64,000 nt of DNA, taken from Actinobacteria bacterium IMCC26256. GTDB lineage: Bacteria; Actinomycetota; Acidimicrobiia; IMCC26256. Positions 53,743 to 63,196 of this stretch are shown here, piece by piece. The position numbers and the translations under genes are program-made. The number at the start of each line of letters is the position of its first letter. Position 1 is the first letter of the stretch. Below the pieces are notes generated by a model that ran no database searches, had not been told where the DNA came from, and saw only the letters and a list, made by a program, of their open reading frames with translations. The stretch covers positions 1,735,001-1,799,000 of the forward strand of contig CP011489.1 in NCBI GenBank assembly GCA_001023575.1, given 5' to 3'.

Positions 53743-54648
53743 CTAAGCGCTTACGCGCGACTCAACTTCGGCGGTCTGTGCTGGAGTAAATACCGCGTTA
53801 AGAGCGGCGATGGCGATCTCAACTTGTTCGAGGCTTGGCTCGCGAGTTGTGAGGCGCTGGAGCATGAGTCCAGGGATCATTAATGCTCTCACCCAACGGC
53901 GCTGCATGTTGCGTGCGGCGAAACGAATCACTTCGTATGCGAGCCCAGCGATAACCGGCACGAGTACCACTCGCGATGCAATGAGTACAAGTACCGAAGG
54001 TCGACCAACAAGGCTGTACAACAAAATAGCTATAACAAAGACTGTAAGCAAGAAGTTCGTGCCGCATCGCACATGCTGCGTTGTAAATTTCTGCGCCTCT
54101 TCTGCAGTGAGCTCGACGCCATTCTCATACGCTGCGATTGCCTTGTGCTCAGCGCCGTGATATTGAAATACTCGATTGATATCAGGGACCTTGCCGATAA
54201 GAGTTAGGTAGCCGAGAAAGAATCCAAGGCTGCAGAGCCCCTCAATCGCGTGGAAAGCGAGTGGAGATAGACCAAACAATGAAGTAAGCCCGCGAGCGCC
54301 GAGCATCGGTATCAAGAGAAATATGCCGACAAAGAATGCCAGCGCTATTACCATCGATACAGTCGTTCCGCCCTTGGATAAGCGGTCCTCCTCGGGGGTA
54401 TTCACCTCAGCGGACCAGGTGAGGGACTTCATCCCAAGCGAGAGCGACTCAATGAGATTCGCTACACCGCGTGCGAGGGGAATACGCCCCCAAGCCTGAG
54501 ACCAATTGGCGCACTCGCCAGTTTTAAGCTCAATGCCTCCATCGAGACGACGAACTGCAACCGCCCAGATATCTTCACCGCGCATCATCACGCCATCCAT
54601 GACGGCCTGACCACCCATGTAGCGCACTGGTTGCGCAGGAGCAGTCAT
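53743..54648 (-). CDS. DUF1385 (YqhQ-like) membrane protein
   Basis: The 301-residue protein has the DUF1385 start YMGGQAVMDGVMMRG and three to five membrane helices, with the conserved FQYHGAEHKAIAAYENG and HVRCGTNFLLTVFV segments. Members are found between rpmE and prfA in many Gram-positives; the function is not known but a metal-dependent role has been proposed. It follows rpmE by about 30 bp on the same strand. Confidence 0.92.
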   Translation of the reverse strand: MTAPAQPVRYMGGQAVMDGVMMRGEDIWAVAVRRLDGGIELKTGECANWSQAWGRIPLARGVANLIESLSLGMKSLTWSAEVNTPEEDRLSKGGTTVSMVIALAFFVGIFLLIPMLGARGLTSLFGLSPLAFHAIEGLCSLGFFLGYLTLIGKVPDINRVFQYHGAEHKAIAAYENGVELTAEEAQKFTTQHVRCGTNFLLTVFVIAILLYSLVGRPSVLVLIASRVVLVPVIAGLAYEVIRFAARNMQRRWVRALMIPGLMLQRLTTREPSLEQVEIAIAALNAVFTPAQTAEVESRVSA

Positions 54649-54675
54649 CGAGACACTCGCATGCGTAACGGAGTC

Positions 54676-54894
54676 CTACTTCTTGGGCTTCTTAGCTGCA
54701 GCGGCATAACGCTTCTGGAATCTCTCAACGCGTCCGCCGGTGTCTACAAGTTTCTGCTTGCCGGTGTAGAAGGGGTGGCACTCGGCGCATAGTTCAACAC
54801 GCATGGAGTCGACCACTGAACGGGTCACAAACTCATTGCCGCACGAGCAGTGCACTTTGCAATCGCCGTACTTGGGGTGGATGTCAGTCTGCAT
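54676..54894 (-). CDS. rpmE: 50S ribosomal protein L31, zinc-binding type
   Basis: The 72-residue protein begins [19 protein letters not shown] at ATG 54894; an open stretch upstream is not part of L31. It has the four zinc ligands of the C+ type (Cys at about 12 and 16, and CAEC near 36-39) and [21 protein letters not shown]. In many actinobacteria a C- paralogue replaces L31 under zinc limitation; none is seen here. Confidence 0.95.
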   Translation of the reverse strand: MQTDIHPKYGDCKVHCSCGNEFVTRSVVDSMRVELCAECHPFYTGKQKLVDTGGRVERFQKRYAAAAKKPKK

Positions 54895-54917
54895 AGTTTT
54901 CCAATCTAACCGGTGGA

Positions 54918-54941
54918 GCGCCCTGCGGTCTTGCCGGGCGC
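54918..54941. other. GCGCCC/GGGCGC stem in the rho-rpmE spacer
   Basis: A six-base-pair stem (54918-54923 with 54936-54941) with a 12-nt loop lies between rho and rpmE. No T tract follows on the minus strand, so it may be an mRNA stem that separates expression of the two genes rather than a terminator. Confidence 0.35.
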
Positions 54942-54964
54942 ATAATCGTCGCGTTCTTTGGGGA

Positions 54965-56929
54965 TCAACCGCCGCCAGATGGGGCCTTGGCGATATCAGA
55001 GAGGAACTCGTCGTTACTCTTGGTGGAGCGCAGCTTGTCGAGGAGCAGTTCAAGCCCAGGGGCGGCAGATCCGTCACCAGCGAGGGCATTGAGGACTCGG
55101 CGGAGTTTCCAGACCTGGTTGAGCTGGTCCCTCTCGAAGAGCAACTCCTCATGGCGTGTGCTCGATGCGTTTACATCGATGGCTGGGTAGAGGCGACGCT
55201 CCGCCAACTTGCGATCGAGACGAAGCTCCATGTTGCCGGTCCCCTTGAACTCCTCGAAGATGACCTCATCCATGCGACTACCCGTCTCAATAAGCGCGGT
55301 CGCAATAATTGTGAGCGATCCACCCTCCTCAACATTTCGTGCCGCACCAAAGAACCGCTTCGGTGGGTAGAGAGCGGTTGAGTCGACTCCACCCGAGAGC
55401 ACGCGCCCTGATGCAGGTGCTGCAAGGTTATAAGCGCGCGCTAGGCGGGTGATTCCGTCGAGGACGATTACTACGTCCTTGCCGAGCTCTACAAGTCGCT
55501 TAGCGCGCTCGATTGCTACCTCTGCAACATGTGTGTGCTCATCAGAGGGTCGGTCGAATGTGCTTGCAATTACTTCACCACGAAGGACGTGGCGCTTCAT
55601 ATCGGTCACTTCTTCGGGGCGCTCATCTACGAGGAGCACCATTAGGTGAACCTCGGGGTTGTTGCGCTCGATTGAGTAGACAAGTTGCTTAAGGATTGTC
55701 GTCTTACCAGCCTTAGGTGGAGAGACAACCAAACCACGCTGACCCTTACCAATCGGCGAGAGAAGGTCGATGATGCGACCAGTCAGAAGTGCTGGTTCAT
55801 CCTTAATCTCAAGGGTTAGTCGCTCATCTGGGAAGAGTGGAGTTAGGTCCTCAAAGCGTGGGCGTTCTTTGGCATCCTCAGGAGACATGCCGTTGATCTC
55901 GTCAACGCGAAGCAATGCTGGATACTTCTCATTACTCGCGGCAGGCCGTGTTGCACCCTTTATATAGTCACCTTTTCGCAGTGAGAAACGGCGAACCTGT
56001 GTTGCAGATACATAGGAGTCATTGCGCCCCGGCAAGTAGCCAGTAGAGCGGAGAAATCCGTAGCCCTCGTCGCGAAGATCTAGTAACCCTGCGATCTCGA
56101 TTGGCTCTCCAGTAAACTCGCCGCGCGGCTCTGCCTGCTCGCGCTCGCCACCTCGGTCGTAACCACGCGAGTTACCGCGCTCGGGGCGTTGACCACCTTG
56201 ACGGTTCTGTCCACCCTGGCCACCTTGGCGACCTTGACGACCTTGATTGCTCTGGCTGCCCTGACCGCCCTGATTGCTCTGGCTGCTCTGAGCGCCCTCT
56301 TCCCCTGGCCCGCCTACGCGGTCACGGCCGCGGCGTCGACGTCGCCGTGTGCGATTGGCGTCTGAGTAAGAACCCTGCTCGTCGCCATCCTCTGAGCCAC
56401 TCCCGGTCCCTCCCTGGCTAGCGACGCGAGACTCTGAGCCTGAGTCAGTACCCCCACTTACTCCGCTTACTCCACTCGTCTGCGGCTCGTTAGTCGTCGC
56501 CGATGACGTAGGTGTGGCATTGCGGCGTGGCCGCGGTGCGATCTCTGGGTCTGTGTTGCTGCCCAGACCGGAACTAGATGCAATCGCATCCTGCTCCGCG
56601 GCTAGGGATTCAATGGACCCGGCCTCTAGTTCAGAGGCGCGCTTTGAACGGATGGCTTTGCGAGGAGTCGCCGAAGTAGCGCTCGCTGAATTCTTTCCAG
56701 AATCAGTCGCAGCAGAGGCTTCCTTACCCGCGCTTGCCTTCGCAGATCGGGGAGCCTTAGGCGCTTTTGCATCGCCGTCTCCCCCTGCAGCAGAGAGGAT
56801 CGCTGCTACAAGATCGGCCTTCTTGAGGCGCGTGACGCCCTTCAAACCAATCGCACCAGCGATGGAGTGGAGTTCTTCACGATCCTTGCCGTCAAGCATC
56901 GAACGCTCAATACCCTGCTTTGCACTCAA
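54965..56929 (-). CDS. rho: Transcription termination factor Rho with long low-complexity insert
   Basis: The 654-residue helicase starts at a TTG (56929) with TTAGGAG five nt upstream. A Rho_N SAP-like domain (about 11-47) is followed by an insert of roughly 220 residues, first Ala/Ser/Lys-rich and then Gln/Gly/Arg/Asn-rich (near 205-265). The RNA-binding cold-shock-like domain comes next ([18 protein letters not shown]) and the RecA-like motor, with P-loop [11 protein letters not shown] and [16 protein letters not shown]. Long N-terminal inserts are typical of actinobacterial Rho and promote RNA binding. It heads a translation-related operon. Confidence 0.95.
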   Translation of the reverse strand: MSAKQGIERSMLDGKDREELHSIAGAIGLKGVTRLKKADLVAAILSAAGGDGDAKAPKAPRSAKASAGKEASAATDSGKNSASATSATPRKAIRSKRASELEAGSIESLAAEQDAIASSSGLGSNTDPEIAPRPRRNATPTSSATTNEPQTSGVSGVSGGTDSGSESRVASQGGTGSGSEDGDEQGSYSDANRTRRRRRRGRDRVGGPGEEGAQSSQSNQGGQGSQSNQGRQGRQGGQGGQNRQGGQRPERGNSRGYDRGGEREQAEPRGEFTGEPIEIAGLLDLRDEGYGFLRSTGYLPGRNDSYVSATQVRRFSLRKGDYIKGATRPAASNEKYPALLRVDEINGMSPEDAKERPRFEDLTPLFPDERLTLEIKDEPALLTGRIIDLLSPIGKGQRGLVVSPPKAGKTTILKQLVYSIERNNPEVHLMVLLVDERPEEVTDMKRHVLRGEVIASTFDRPSDEHTHVAEVAIERAKRLVELGKDVVIVLDGITRLARAYNLAAPASGRVLSGGVDSTALYPPKRFFGAARNVEEGGSLTIIATALIETGSRMDEVIFEEFKGTGNMELRLDRKLAERRLYPAIDVNASSTRHEELLFERDQLNQVWKLRRVLNALAGDGSAAPGLELLLDKLRSTKSNDEFLSDIAKAPSGGG

Positions 56930-57311
56930 TATGGCTCCTAAGGGAACTAACGCAACCTTTGGTTACGTGTGGGGTCACAGCGGGCTACCCGTCTAGACCG
57001 AGGCCTCGACTTATGCAGCCTGAACTGTGAAGAGAATAAATAGAAAGGGACGAACCGCAGCGATTCCGTGTGTTGAGGCGTGTGTTTTTTTCGTGGAAGG
57101 AATTCCAAGAAGTACTGCGAACCTCTTCGACTATCCGCCTCGCCGGTGCCGGATGATCCTGTGATCGGATGATCTAGTCGGAGAGGGGTGCCGCATCCGG
57201 AGGGAGCGGCGGTTCAGAGGGAAGCATACTCACATCGCGGACCCCAACGCATACCGGCTGCCTTGAAGAGCTCAAAACCTCACCAAAATGAAGTGCAGCG
57301 CTGCGTTAGGT
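56930..57311. other. About 380-bp leader/spacer upstream of rho, no gene
   Basis: No convincing coding frame is seen on either strand. Notable items are a T run at about 57085-57091, a 9-bp direct repeat CGGATGATC (57150-57158 and 57166-57174), and several short inverted pairs rich in CCGG. It follows the stop of the COG3635 gene and precedes rho, so it may be a long rho mRNA leader. Autoregulation of rho by attenuation is common, but nothing here proves it. Confidence 0.45.
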
Positions 57312-58487
57312 CTAGGCCTGAGAGACCAGTCTCCCCATGAGCTCATGGGCTACAACCGGCGCTAATCCCTCGGTCCCGGACTCGCTATAGACCCCTCCTG
57401 ATCCTTCGTTCTCGGAGTCGTAGAGCATGTAGGGGACAGCATCTGAGGTATGGGTTCCGAGGCGGCAAGGCGTTGCGTGGTCGGGCATCAGAAGAATCCG
57501 GTATGCCCCAAAACGAGGCAGTGCCTCCACTAGTGGACCGATTATCTCAGAGTCCCATCGCTCGAGGGCCTCAACCTTCGTGAGCGGAAGTTGCTGATGC
57601 CCGGCCTCATCGGTCGCCTCTACATGGAGCATGAAAAAGTCTTGGGTCTCAAGCGACGTTAGGCATGCATCTCTCTGCGCGACATAGTCGTTCTCAAAAC
57701 CCGCCGAGGCTCCAGGCACATCTAGAACTTCAATCCCAGCGAGTACACCTAGCCCGCGCACAAGATCTACTGCAGATGTAAGTCGACCGGTTACACCATA
57801 ACGATCAGCGAATGATGGAAGCGTCGGACTCGTGCCTTGCCCCCATAACCAAATCTGCGTCGCAACAGAGCCAACGCGCGAAGCTGCTTCAGCGACTACA
57901 GCCTGGGATGCATTCATGAGCGCGTGCAGCTTCTCGGCAGCAGGTCCCGTCGGCCAGATGCTTGGTTTGCCGGTTAGATCATGCGGTGGAACACAATCGG
58001 AGACAGCCCACTCCCCTGGCACGACGAGGATATGGCGATACTCAACGCCTGGGTAGAAACGCACACCGTCGCGCCCGTCGCCGAGTTGCGCGTTGAGAGC
58101 AGCAATTATCGGGTGACTCTGCTCGCTCGATATATGCCCGGCCGCGAAATCAATCATCGTGCCGCTTGACTCTCCAGCCTCGCCAAGGGTTACCAAGTTG
58201 CAACGGTAAGCAACCTCACCTGGCTTCAGTTCAATACCCATAGCCGCAGCCTCTATCGGTGCGCGCCCTGTGTGGAACTCTTTGGGGTCGTAGCCAAGAA
58301 TCGCAAGGTTGCCAACATCGGAGCCCGGTGGCATCCCCTCCGGAATAACTGCAGCGCGCCCAACCTCAGAGCGCGCTGCTAGTGCGGCGAGAGCAGGCAT
58401 GCGCGCAACCTCTAGTGGGGTTTTCCCCCCAAGTTCATCGCAGGCTTCATCTGCACAGCCATCTGGGACAAGCACTACATATTTCAT
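57312..58487 (-). CDS. COG3635 alkaline-phosphatase-superfamily enzyme: ApgM-like phosphoglycerate mutase or proposed homoserine kinase
   Basis: The 391-residue protein begins MKYVVLVPDGCADEACDELGGKTPLEV (from ATG 58487), matching the archaeal-type cofactor-independent phosphoglycerate mutase group. Metal-site segments are VPDGCAD, the PGSDVGNLAILGYD loop with the catalytic Ser, FFMLHVEATDEAGHQ and LLMPDHATPCRLGTHT. Part of this group has been proposed to be a homoserine kinase because it clusters with hom and thrC (TIGR02535). Here hom and thrC lie about 2-5 kb away and no GHMP kinase is in between. Activity cannot be settled from sequence. Confidence 0.85.
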   Translation of the reverse strand: MKYVVLVPDGCADEACDELGGKTPLEVARMPALAALAARSEVGRAAVIPEGMPPGSDVGNLAILGYDPKEFHTGRAPIEAAAMGIELKPGEVAYRCNLVTLGEAGESSGTMIDFAAGHISSEQSHPIIAALNAQLGDGRDGVRFYPGVEYRHILVVPGEWAVSDCVPPHDLTGKPSIWPTGPAAEKLHALMNASQAVVAEAASRVGSVATQIWLWGQGTSPTLPSFADRYGVTGRLTSAVDLVRGLGVLAGIEVLDVPGASAGFENDYVAQRDACLTSLETQDFFMLHVEATDEAGHQQLPLTKVEALERWDSEIIGPLVEALPRFGAYRILLMPDHATPCRLGTHTSDAVPYMLYDSENEGSGGVYSESGTEGLAPVVAHELMGRLVSQA

Positions 58488-58541
58488 TGCCTTAATGCTA
58501 CGCGATGCCACACCCCGCTAGTGATTCGTTAGGGTTAGGGG

Positions 58542-59786
58542 GTGCTCAGACCCACAGCGCGCCAACGACACCGAGCCCTGCGCGTACTCGCCGCACTCGT
58601 CATCTCAGTCTTTCTCCTGACCGCCTGTGGCGATAACAACTCTCGGGCTGGCACACTCGGACCAAGCCCCAGTGGTGCTACTGGCAGTACGACCAGTAGT
58701 AATCCATCGACCACTCTCCCCCAGCAAGGCTCGGAATCACTCGAGGCTCGCTTGGTCTCGGTTGCAACGAATCTCAATGAACCAATAGCGATAGCAACAG
58801 TTGGCGCTGATACGTATATTGGCGAGAAGTCAGGGCGCATACGCCGCCTTGACGAAGCCAGCAGAAATCCGCTCGTACTAGATATCTCAAAGCGCGTGAT
58901 CTCTGACTCCTACGAGCAGGGGCTACTGGGCATGGCCTTCTCTCCGGATAGAGACTTTCTCTATGTTGCGTACACGCACATAGATGGCCGCATTGTCTTG
59001 GACGCACTTCCCTGGGAGGGGCGAGGTACGCCTGACTCAGGCTGGCGAACCATCATCGCAATCCCTGACCCGCAGTCCAATCACAACGGAGGAGATATCC
59101 ACTTCGACTCTGCCTCAAATCTCTGGATGAGTTTTGGAGATGGAGGAAGCGCCGGCGACGAGGGGTACGGGCACGCCGAGGGTGGCAATGCGCAGAGTCT
59201 CAAGACGCTTCTGGGGAAAATTATTCGCATCAACCCCACTCCTAACGGAGTTAAACCATACGCAATTCCTTCGGATAATCCATTTGTAGGTCGCAGCGAT
59301 GCTCTACCTGAGATTTGGGCCTACGGGTTGCGTAATCCGTGGCGCTTTGATCTCGACGAAGGGATGCTCTGGATTGGAGATGTCGGGCAGAGCAATCGCG
59401 AGGAGATTGACAGGGTGGAGACGTCATCTGGTGCAGGCTCAAATTTTGGCTGGAATATCTATGAAGGCAACTCGACTCATCGCTCTGGCCGCCGTGTAGA
59501 TGCAGTCGCCCCTATCTTTGACTATCCACACGCAGGGAATAACTGCGCAATCATCGGCGGCGTCGTCGCACATGACCCTCAATTTAAGGCCTTAAACGGC
59601 AAATATTTATTCTCTGATGCTTGCGGTGGAGATCTCAATACTCTGATCTTTGATAATCAAAGGCGGGTTAAATCAGTCTCACTTGGTATTCGCGTCGATC
59701 AGCCCACAACATTTGGTGTCGACGCCAGCGGTGCGGTACTTGTTGCATCACAAGGCGGCACTATCTACAGAATCGCTCCAAAGTAG
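58542..59786 (+). CDS. Lipoprotein PQQ-dependent sugar dehydrogenase (YliI/GSDH family)
   Basis: The 414-residue protein (GTG 58542) has a type II signal with the lipobox LLTACG (Cys about 29), a Ser/Thr-rich linker to about residue 65, and a six-bladed propeller: GEKSGRIRRLD, QGLLGMAFSPDRDFLYVAYT, HNGGDIHFDSASNLWMSFGDGG and EIWAYGLRNPWRFDLDE. These match soluble aldose dehydrogenases that use PQQ and calcium. It would act on the outer face of the membrane on sugars. It is divergent from the COG3635 gene with about 55 bp between starts. Confidence 0.9.
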   Translation: MLRPTARQRHRALRVLAALVISVFLLTACGDNNSRAGTLGPSPSGATGSTTSSNPSTTLPQQGSESLEARLVSVATNLNEPIAIATVGADTYIGEKSGRIRRLDEASRNPLVLDISKRVISDSYEQGLLGMAFSPDRDFLYVAYTHIDGRIVLDALPWEGRGTPDSGWRTIIAIPDPQSNHNGGDIHFDSASNLWMSFGDGGSAGDEGYGHAEGGNAQSLKTLLGKIIRINPTPNGVKPYAIPSDNPFVGRSDALPEIWAYGLRNPWRFDLDEGMLWIGDVGQSNREEIDRVETSSGAGSNFGWNIYEGNSTHRSGRRVDAVAPIFDYPHAGNNCAIIGGVVAHDPQFKALNGKYLFSDACGGDLNTLIFDNQRRVKSVSLGIRVDQPTTFGVDASGAVLVASQGGTIYRIAPK

Positions 59787-59815
59787 AGACAGTTCCCTTA
59801 GGCGTCTGCGCGTAA

Positions 59816-60625
59816 TTACTTGCGAGGCAATCTTGCTGCGCCAGGGTCCTTCATGATTCGCCCAGCGATCTTGCGAGTTACTACTCCTGGCGCAACCGAG
59901 GAGAAGGTTGCGGTCATCTTGTTGATGATTCCAGGGATGATTACTGCACGTCGATTATCAAAAGCCTTTAGGGCTACCGCCACTACGTCCTCAGGCTGCT
60001 GCCACATAAAACCTGGGACCTTCTCTGCCTCCATTCCAGCGCGCTGCTGAAACTCGGTTCTTGTAAATCCAGGATTCACAGCCATGATCCGCACTCCTCT
60101 AGCGCGTACCTCTTCGTGAACAGCCTGCGTAAATGACGAGACGAACGCCTTGGTAGCGGAGTAGGTGGCGTTGCCTGGTGCAGGCTGGAAAGCGGCAACG
60201 GATGAGACGTTGATGATCCCACCAGAGCCTCTTGCAACCATGCGATCAAGTGCCGCATGAGTCAAGCGCACCAACGCGCTGATATTTAAATCAACCATGC
60301 GAATCTCTTTATCGATCGAGATCTCATGGAAGCGCCCGGCGGTACCGAATCCAGCGTTGTTGACAAGCAGGTCAATCGGGGCGTCCTCGCGCTTAAGGCG
60401 ATCCTCAACGAGCATCAAGCCTTCATCTGCGGTTAGGTCGGCGGGTAGGACCTCGACTGATGTCGAGTGCTTCGTCTTCAACATCTCGCCAAGTTCCTCA
60501 AGGCGAGCAGCGTCTCTAGCGACAACAACTAGGTCGTAACCACGATCCGCTAGTGCCTCTGCAAACGCGCGCCCTATACCTGCTGAGGCTCCAGTAATCA
60601 GTGCGACGGGTCGAGACTTAGGCAT
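59816..60625 (-). CDS. Short-chain dehydrogenase (DltE-like SDR)
   Basis: The 269-residue protein has ITGASAGIGRAFAEALADRG, the NNAG motif in LLVNNAGFG, Ser in NVSSVAAF and Tyr/Lys in ATYSATKAF, followed by VRIMAVNPGFTRTEF. VVARDAARLEELGE suggests NADP binding through the Arg. The C-terminal end (RKIAGRIMKD) is basic. It converges on the sugar dehydrogenase gene, and is followed downstream by no coupled gene. Substrate unknown. Confidence 0.87.
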   Translation of the reverse strand: MPKSRPVALITGASAGIGRAFAEALADRGYDLVVVARDAARLEELGEMLKTKHSTSVEVLPADLTADEGLMLVEDRLKREDAPIDLLVNNAGFGTAGRFHEISIDKEIRMVDLNISALVRLTHAALDRMVARGSGGIINVSSVAAFQPAPGNATYSATKAFVSSFTQAVHEEVRARGVRIMAVNPGFTRTEFQQRAGMEAEKVPGFMWQQPEDVVAVALKAFDNRRAVIIPGIINKMTATFSSVAPGVVTRKIAGRIMKDPGAARLPRK

Positions 60626-60720
60626 TCGTGCTCCCCTTGTTGCTTTAGTAAAATATTTATTTAGCGAATTAGCGGTCTTAGTGTCTACGCTTCGCGCAGA
60701 TACCGAATAGAGATAATCCT

Positions 60721-61794
60721 TTAGAGCCCGAGTTCGCGCGCTACTGCCTCAGTAGTTGCAGCTACCGGATCGCTCACAACGACCTGCTTGATAGCGCGCT
60801 CAGGGTCCTTGAGGCCGTGCCCTGTAACAGTGCAGACCACAGACTCTCCACGTGTAACGAGCCCTTCCTCCACAGCCTTTAGTAGCCCTGCTACCGAGGC
60901 AGCGCTAGCAGGCTCGACGAATACTCCCTCAGTCTCCGCCAAGAGTCGATAGGCGCTGAGAATCTCCTCGTCGGTGACCATTCCGATGTGCCCGCCTGAT
61001 TCGTCTCTTGCTCCGATCGCTCCATCCCAAGATGCTGGATCGCCGATCCGAATAGCGGTCGCGATCGTCTCCGGTTTACTAATCGGATGGCCGATTACTA
61101 GCGGTGCCGCTCCCGCGGCTTGCCACCCAAGCATGCGAGGGAGTCGCTGTGATCTACCCATGCCTGAATACTCTTTATAACCCATCCAGTACGCAGTGAT
61201 GTTTCCGGCATTACCTACAGGGATGCAGTGAACATCTGGGGCATCGCCCAGCGCATCCACAATCTCAAACGCTGCTGTCTTCTGACCCTGAATTCGGTAT
61301 GGGTTTACTGAGTTAACAACAGTTACGCGACCAGTCTCTCCGAGTGCGCGCACAATGTTGAGTGCGTCATCGAAGTTGCCCTCGATAGCTACAACCTTTG
61401 CACCATGAATAAGTGCCTGAGCCAACTTCCCGAGCGCAATATTCCCTGCAGGGATTACAACCCCGCATGTGAGCCCTGCTCGTGCCGAATACGCAGCAGC
61501 AGATGCCGATGTGTTTCCGGTAGATGCACAGATCACAGCAGAGGCACCATCCTCAACGGCCTTCGTGATCGCCATGGTCATTCCGCGGTCCTTGAATGAA
61601 CCAGTTGGATTCGCACCCTCGATCTTGAGTCGTACGTTTAAACCAAGTCTCTCGGAGAGGCGTATGGCTGGGAGAAGGGGTGTATTCCCCTCATAGAGGC
61701 TGATAACCGGAGTAGTTGCCGTTACAGGAAGGTGATCGCGGTATGCCTCAATGATCCCAGGCCACCCTGATCGGGCGATCGGGGCGTTACTCAT
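60721..61794 (-). CDS. thrC: Threonine synthase
   Basis: The 357-residue PLP enzyme turns O-phosphohomoserine into threonine. The PLP Lys lies in [15 protein letters not shown], phosphate-binding Gly-rich loops in [21 protein letters not shown] and [12 protein letters not shown], and [15 protein letters not shown] near the end. The start overlaps the hom stop (ATGA). The substrate must come from a homoserine kinase, for which only the COG3635 protein is a candidate nearby. Confidence 0.96.
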   Translation of the reverse strand: MSNAPIARSGWPGIIEAYRDHLPVTATTPVISLYEGNTPLLPAIRLSERLGLNVRLKIEGANPTGSFKDRGMTMAITKAVEDGASAVICASTGNTSASAAAYSARAGLTCGVVIPAGNIALGKLAQALIHGAKVVAIEGNFDDALNIVRALGETGRVTVVNSVNPYRIQGQKTAAFEIVDALGDAPDVHCIPVGNAGNITAYWMGYKEYSGMGRSQRLPRMLGWQAAGAAPLVIGHPISKPETIATAIRIGDPASWDGAIGARDESGGHIGMVTDEEILSAYRLLAETEGVFVEPASAASVAGLLKAVEEGLVTRGESVVCTVTGHGLKDPERAIKQVVVSDPVAATTEAVARELGL

Positions 61795-63083
61795 TCTCCG
61801 CTCCCTAGAACACGCAGCACCGATCCAACACGATGCACCGCATCGGTCTCGCGCAGTTCCTCAACAGTTGAACGCAGATCAGACTCGCGAGCAGAGTGCG
61901 TAACAAAAATAAGACGGGCATCCTCGCCTATGCCACGCTGCTGCATTGACTCAATGCTCACCTCATGGCGCCCGAATACATCAGCGACGACAGCGAGCAC
62001 GCCGGGGCGGTCAGCGGCCTCCACCTCAAGGTAGTACTGCGATACGACCCCCTCCATCGGGAGCATCTCGCGCCTTACTAACTTGCCGATCGTGGCACCA
62101 CGCCCTCCGCTCGCAAGGTTCTTGGCGGCATCGATCACATCTCCGAGGACGGCTGAAGCGGTTGGGAATCCTCCAGCACCGCGACCGTAGAGCATTACCT
62201 CTCCGGTCGCTTCTCCCTCTATAAATACAGCGTTGAACGCTTCGCGCACTGAGGCAAGCGGGTGCTGGACTGGGACCATAGCGGGGTGCACACGCGCCCC
62301 GACCTTGCCGTCACGCTCCTCTGCAACCGCGAGCAACTTCACTACGTAACCGAGCTCGCGCGCTGCCTCTATATCGGCAGCAGTGATTGAGGTGATCCCC
62401 TCGCGATATACGTCAGAGTCGGTCACCTCCGCCCCGAATGCGATCGAGGCGATGATTGCCGCCTTCGCCGCTGCGTCGTGCGCCTCAACATCAGCGGTCG
62501 GGTCAGCCTCTGCGAATCCAAGGGCCTGTGCCTCTGCAAGGGCATCGGCGAAAGACTGACCGGCCTCGGTCATGCGGGTCAGTATGTAGTTTGTCGTGCC
62601 GTTTACAATCCCCGTAACACGAAGGATTCGATCACCGGCAAGGCTCTCGCGAAGCGGGCGCATCAACGGGATACCGCCACAGACTGAGGCCTCAAATAGG
62701 AGGTCAACTCCGCCAGCCTCCGCGGCGGCAAACAACTCTGCCCCTGCCGCTGCGAGTAGCGCCTTGTTGGCGGTCACCACGGGCTTGCCAGCAGCGAGCG
62801 CAGCAAGGATCAAAGTGCGCGCTGGCTCGATGCCGCCCATCACCTCGACGACAAGATCAACATCGCTCGCTGCGACTAAAGAGGATGGGTCGTCGGTTAT
62901 TGATGCAGAGTTCGCCGGCAGCCCACGATCTTTTGCGACGTCGCGCACAGCGATCTGGGTAATCTCGAGCCTCACCCCGGCGCGTTCCGCAATGGCATCG
63001 CCATTACTCGCGATCATCTGAGCGAGAGACGCCCCGACATTGCCGCAACCAAGAAGACCTACGCGAACCACTAATGAACTCAT
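61791..63083 (-). CDS. hom: Homoserine dehydrogenase
   Basis: The 430-residue enzyme reduces aspartate semialdehyde to homoserine. It has the NAD(P) motif [22 protein letters not shown], the catalytic [31 protein letters not shown] and [17 protein letters not shown], with a C-terminal ACT domain (about 350-425) typical of threonine feedback control. It lies between lysA and thrC, an arrangement common in actinobacteria. Confidence 0.97.
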   Translation of the reverse strand: MSSLVVRVGLLGCGNVGASLAQMIASNGDAIAERAGVRLEITQIAVRDVAKDRGLPANSASITDDPSSLVAASDVDLVVEVMGGIEPARTLILAALAAGKPVVTANKALLAAAGAELFAAAEAGGVDLLFEASVCGGIPLMRPLRESLAGDRILRVTGIVNGTTNYILTRMTEAGQSFADALAEAQALGFAEADPTADVEAHDAAAKAAIIASIAFGAEVTDSDVYREGITSITAADIEAARELGYVVKLLAVAEERDGKVGARVHPAMVPVQHPLASVREAFNAVFIEGEATGEVMLYGRGAGGFPTASAVLGDVIDAAKNLASGGRGATIGKLVRREMLPMEGVVSQYYLEVEAADRPGVLAVVADVFGRHEVSIESMQQRGIGEDARLIFVTHSARESDLRSTVEELRETDAVHRVGSVLRVLGSGE

Positions 63084-63196
63084 GATGTGCTTAGTCTCGC
63101 CGATGGAGTGCCCCCAAGGCGACCCGTTAGGATTTTCTCTCCTAGTACCCCAATCTCGGGGCTCCTAAGACTGCTCAACGCACACATTGTTTTGCG

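Noticed and set aside
54895-55152. In-frame extension upstream of rpmE into rho
   Set aside because: It lies antisense-frame-shifted within the rho gene; L31 has a canonical start at 54894.
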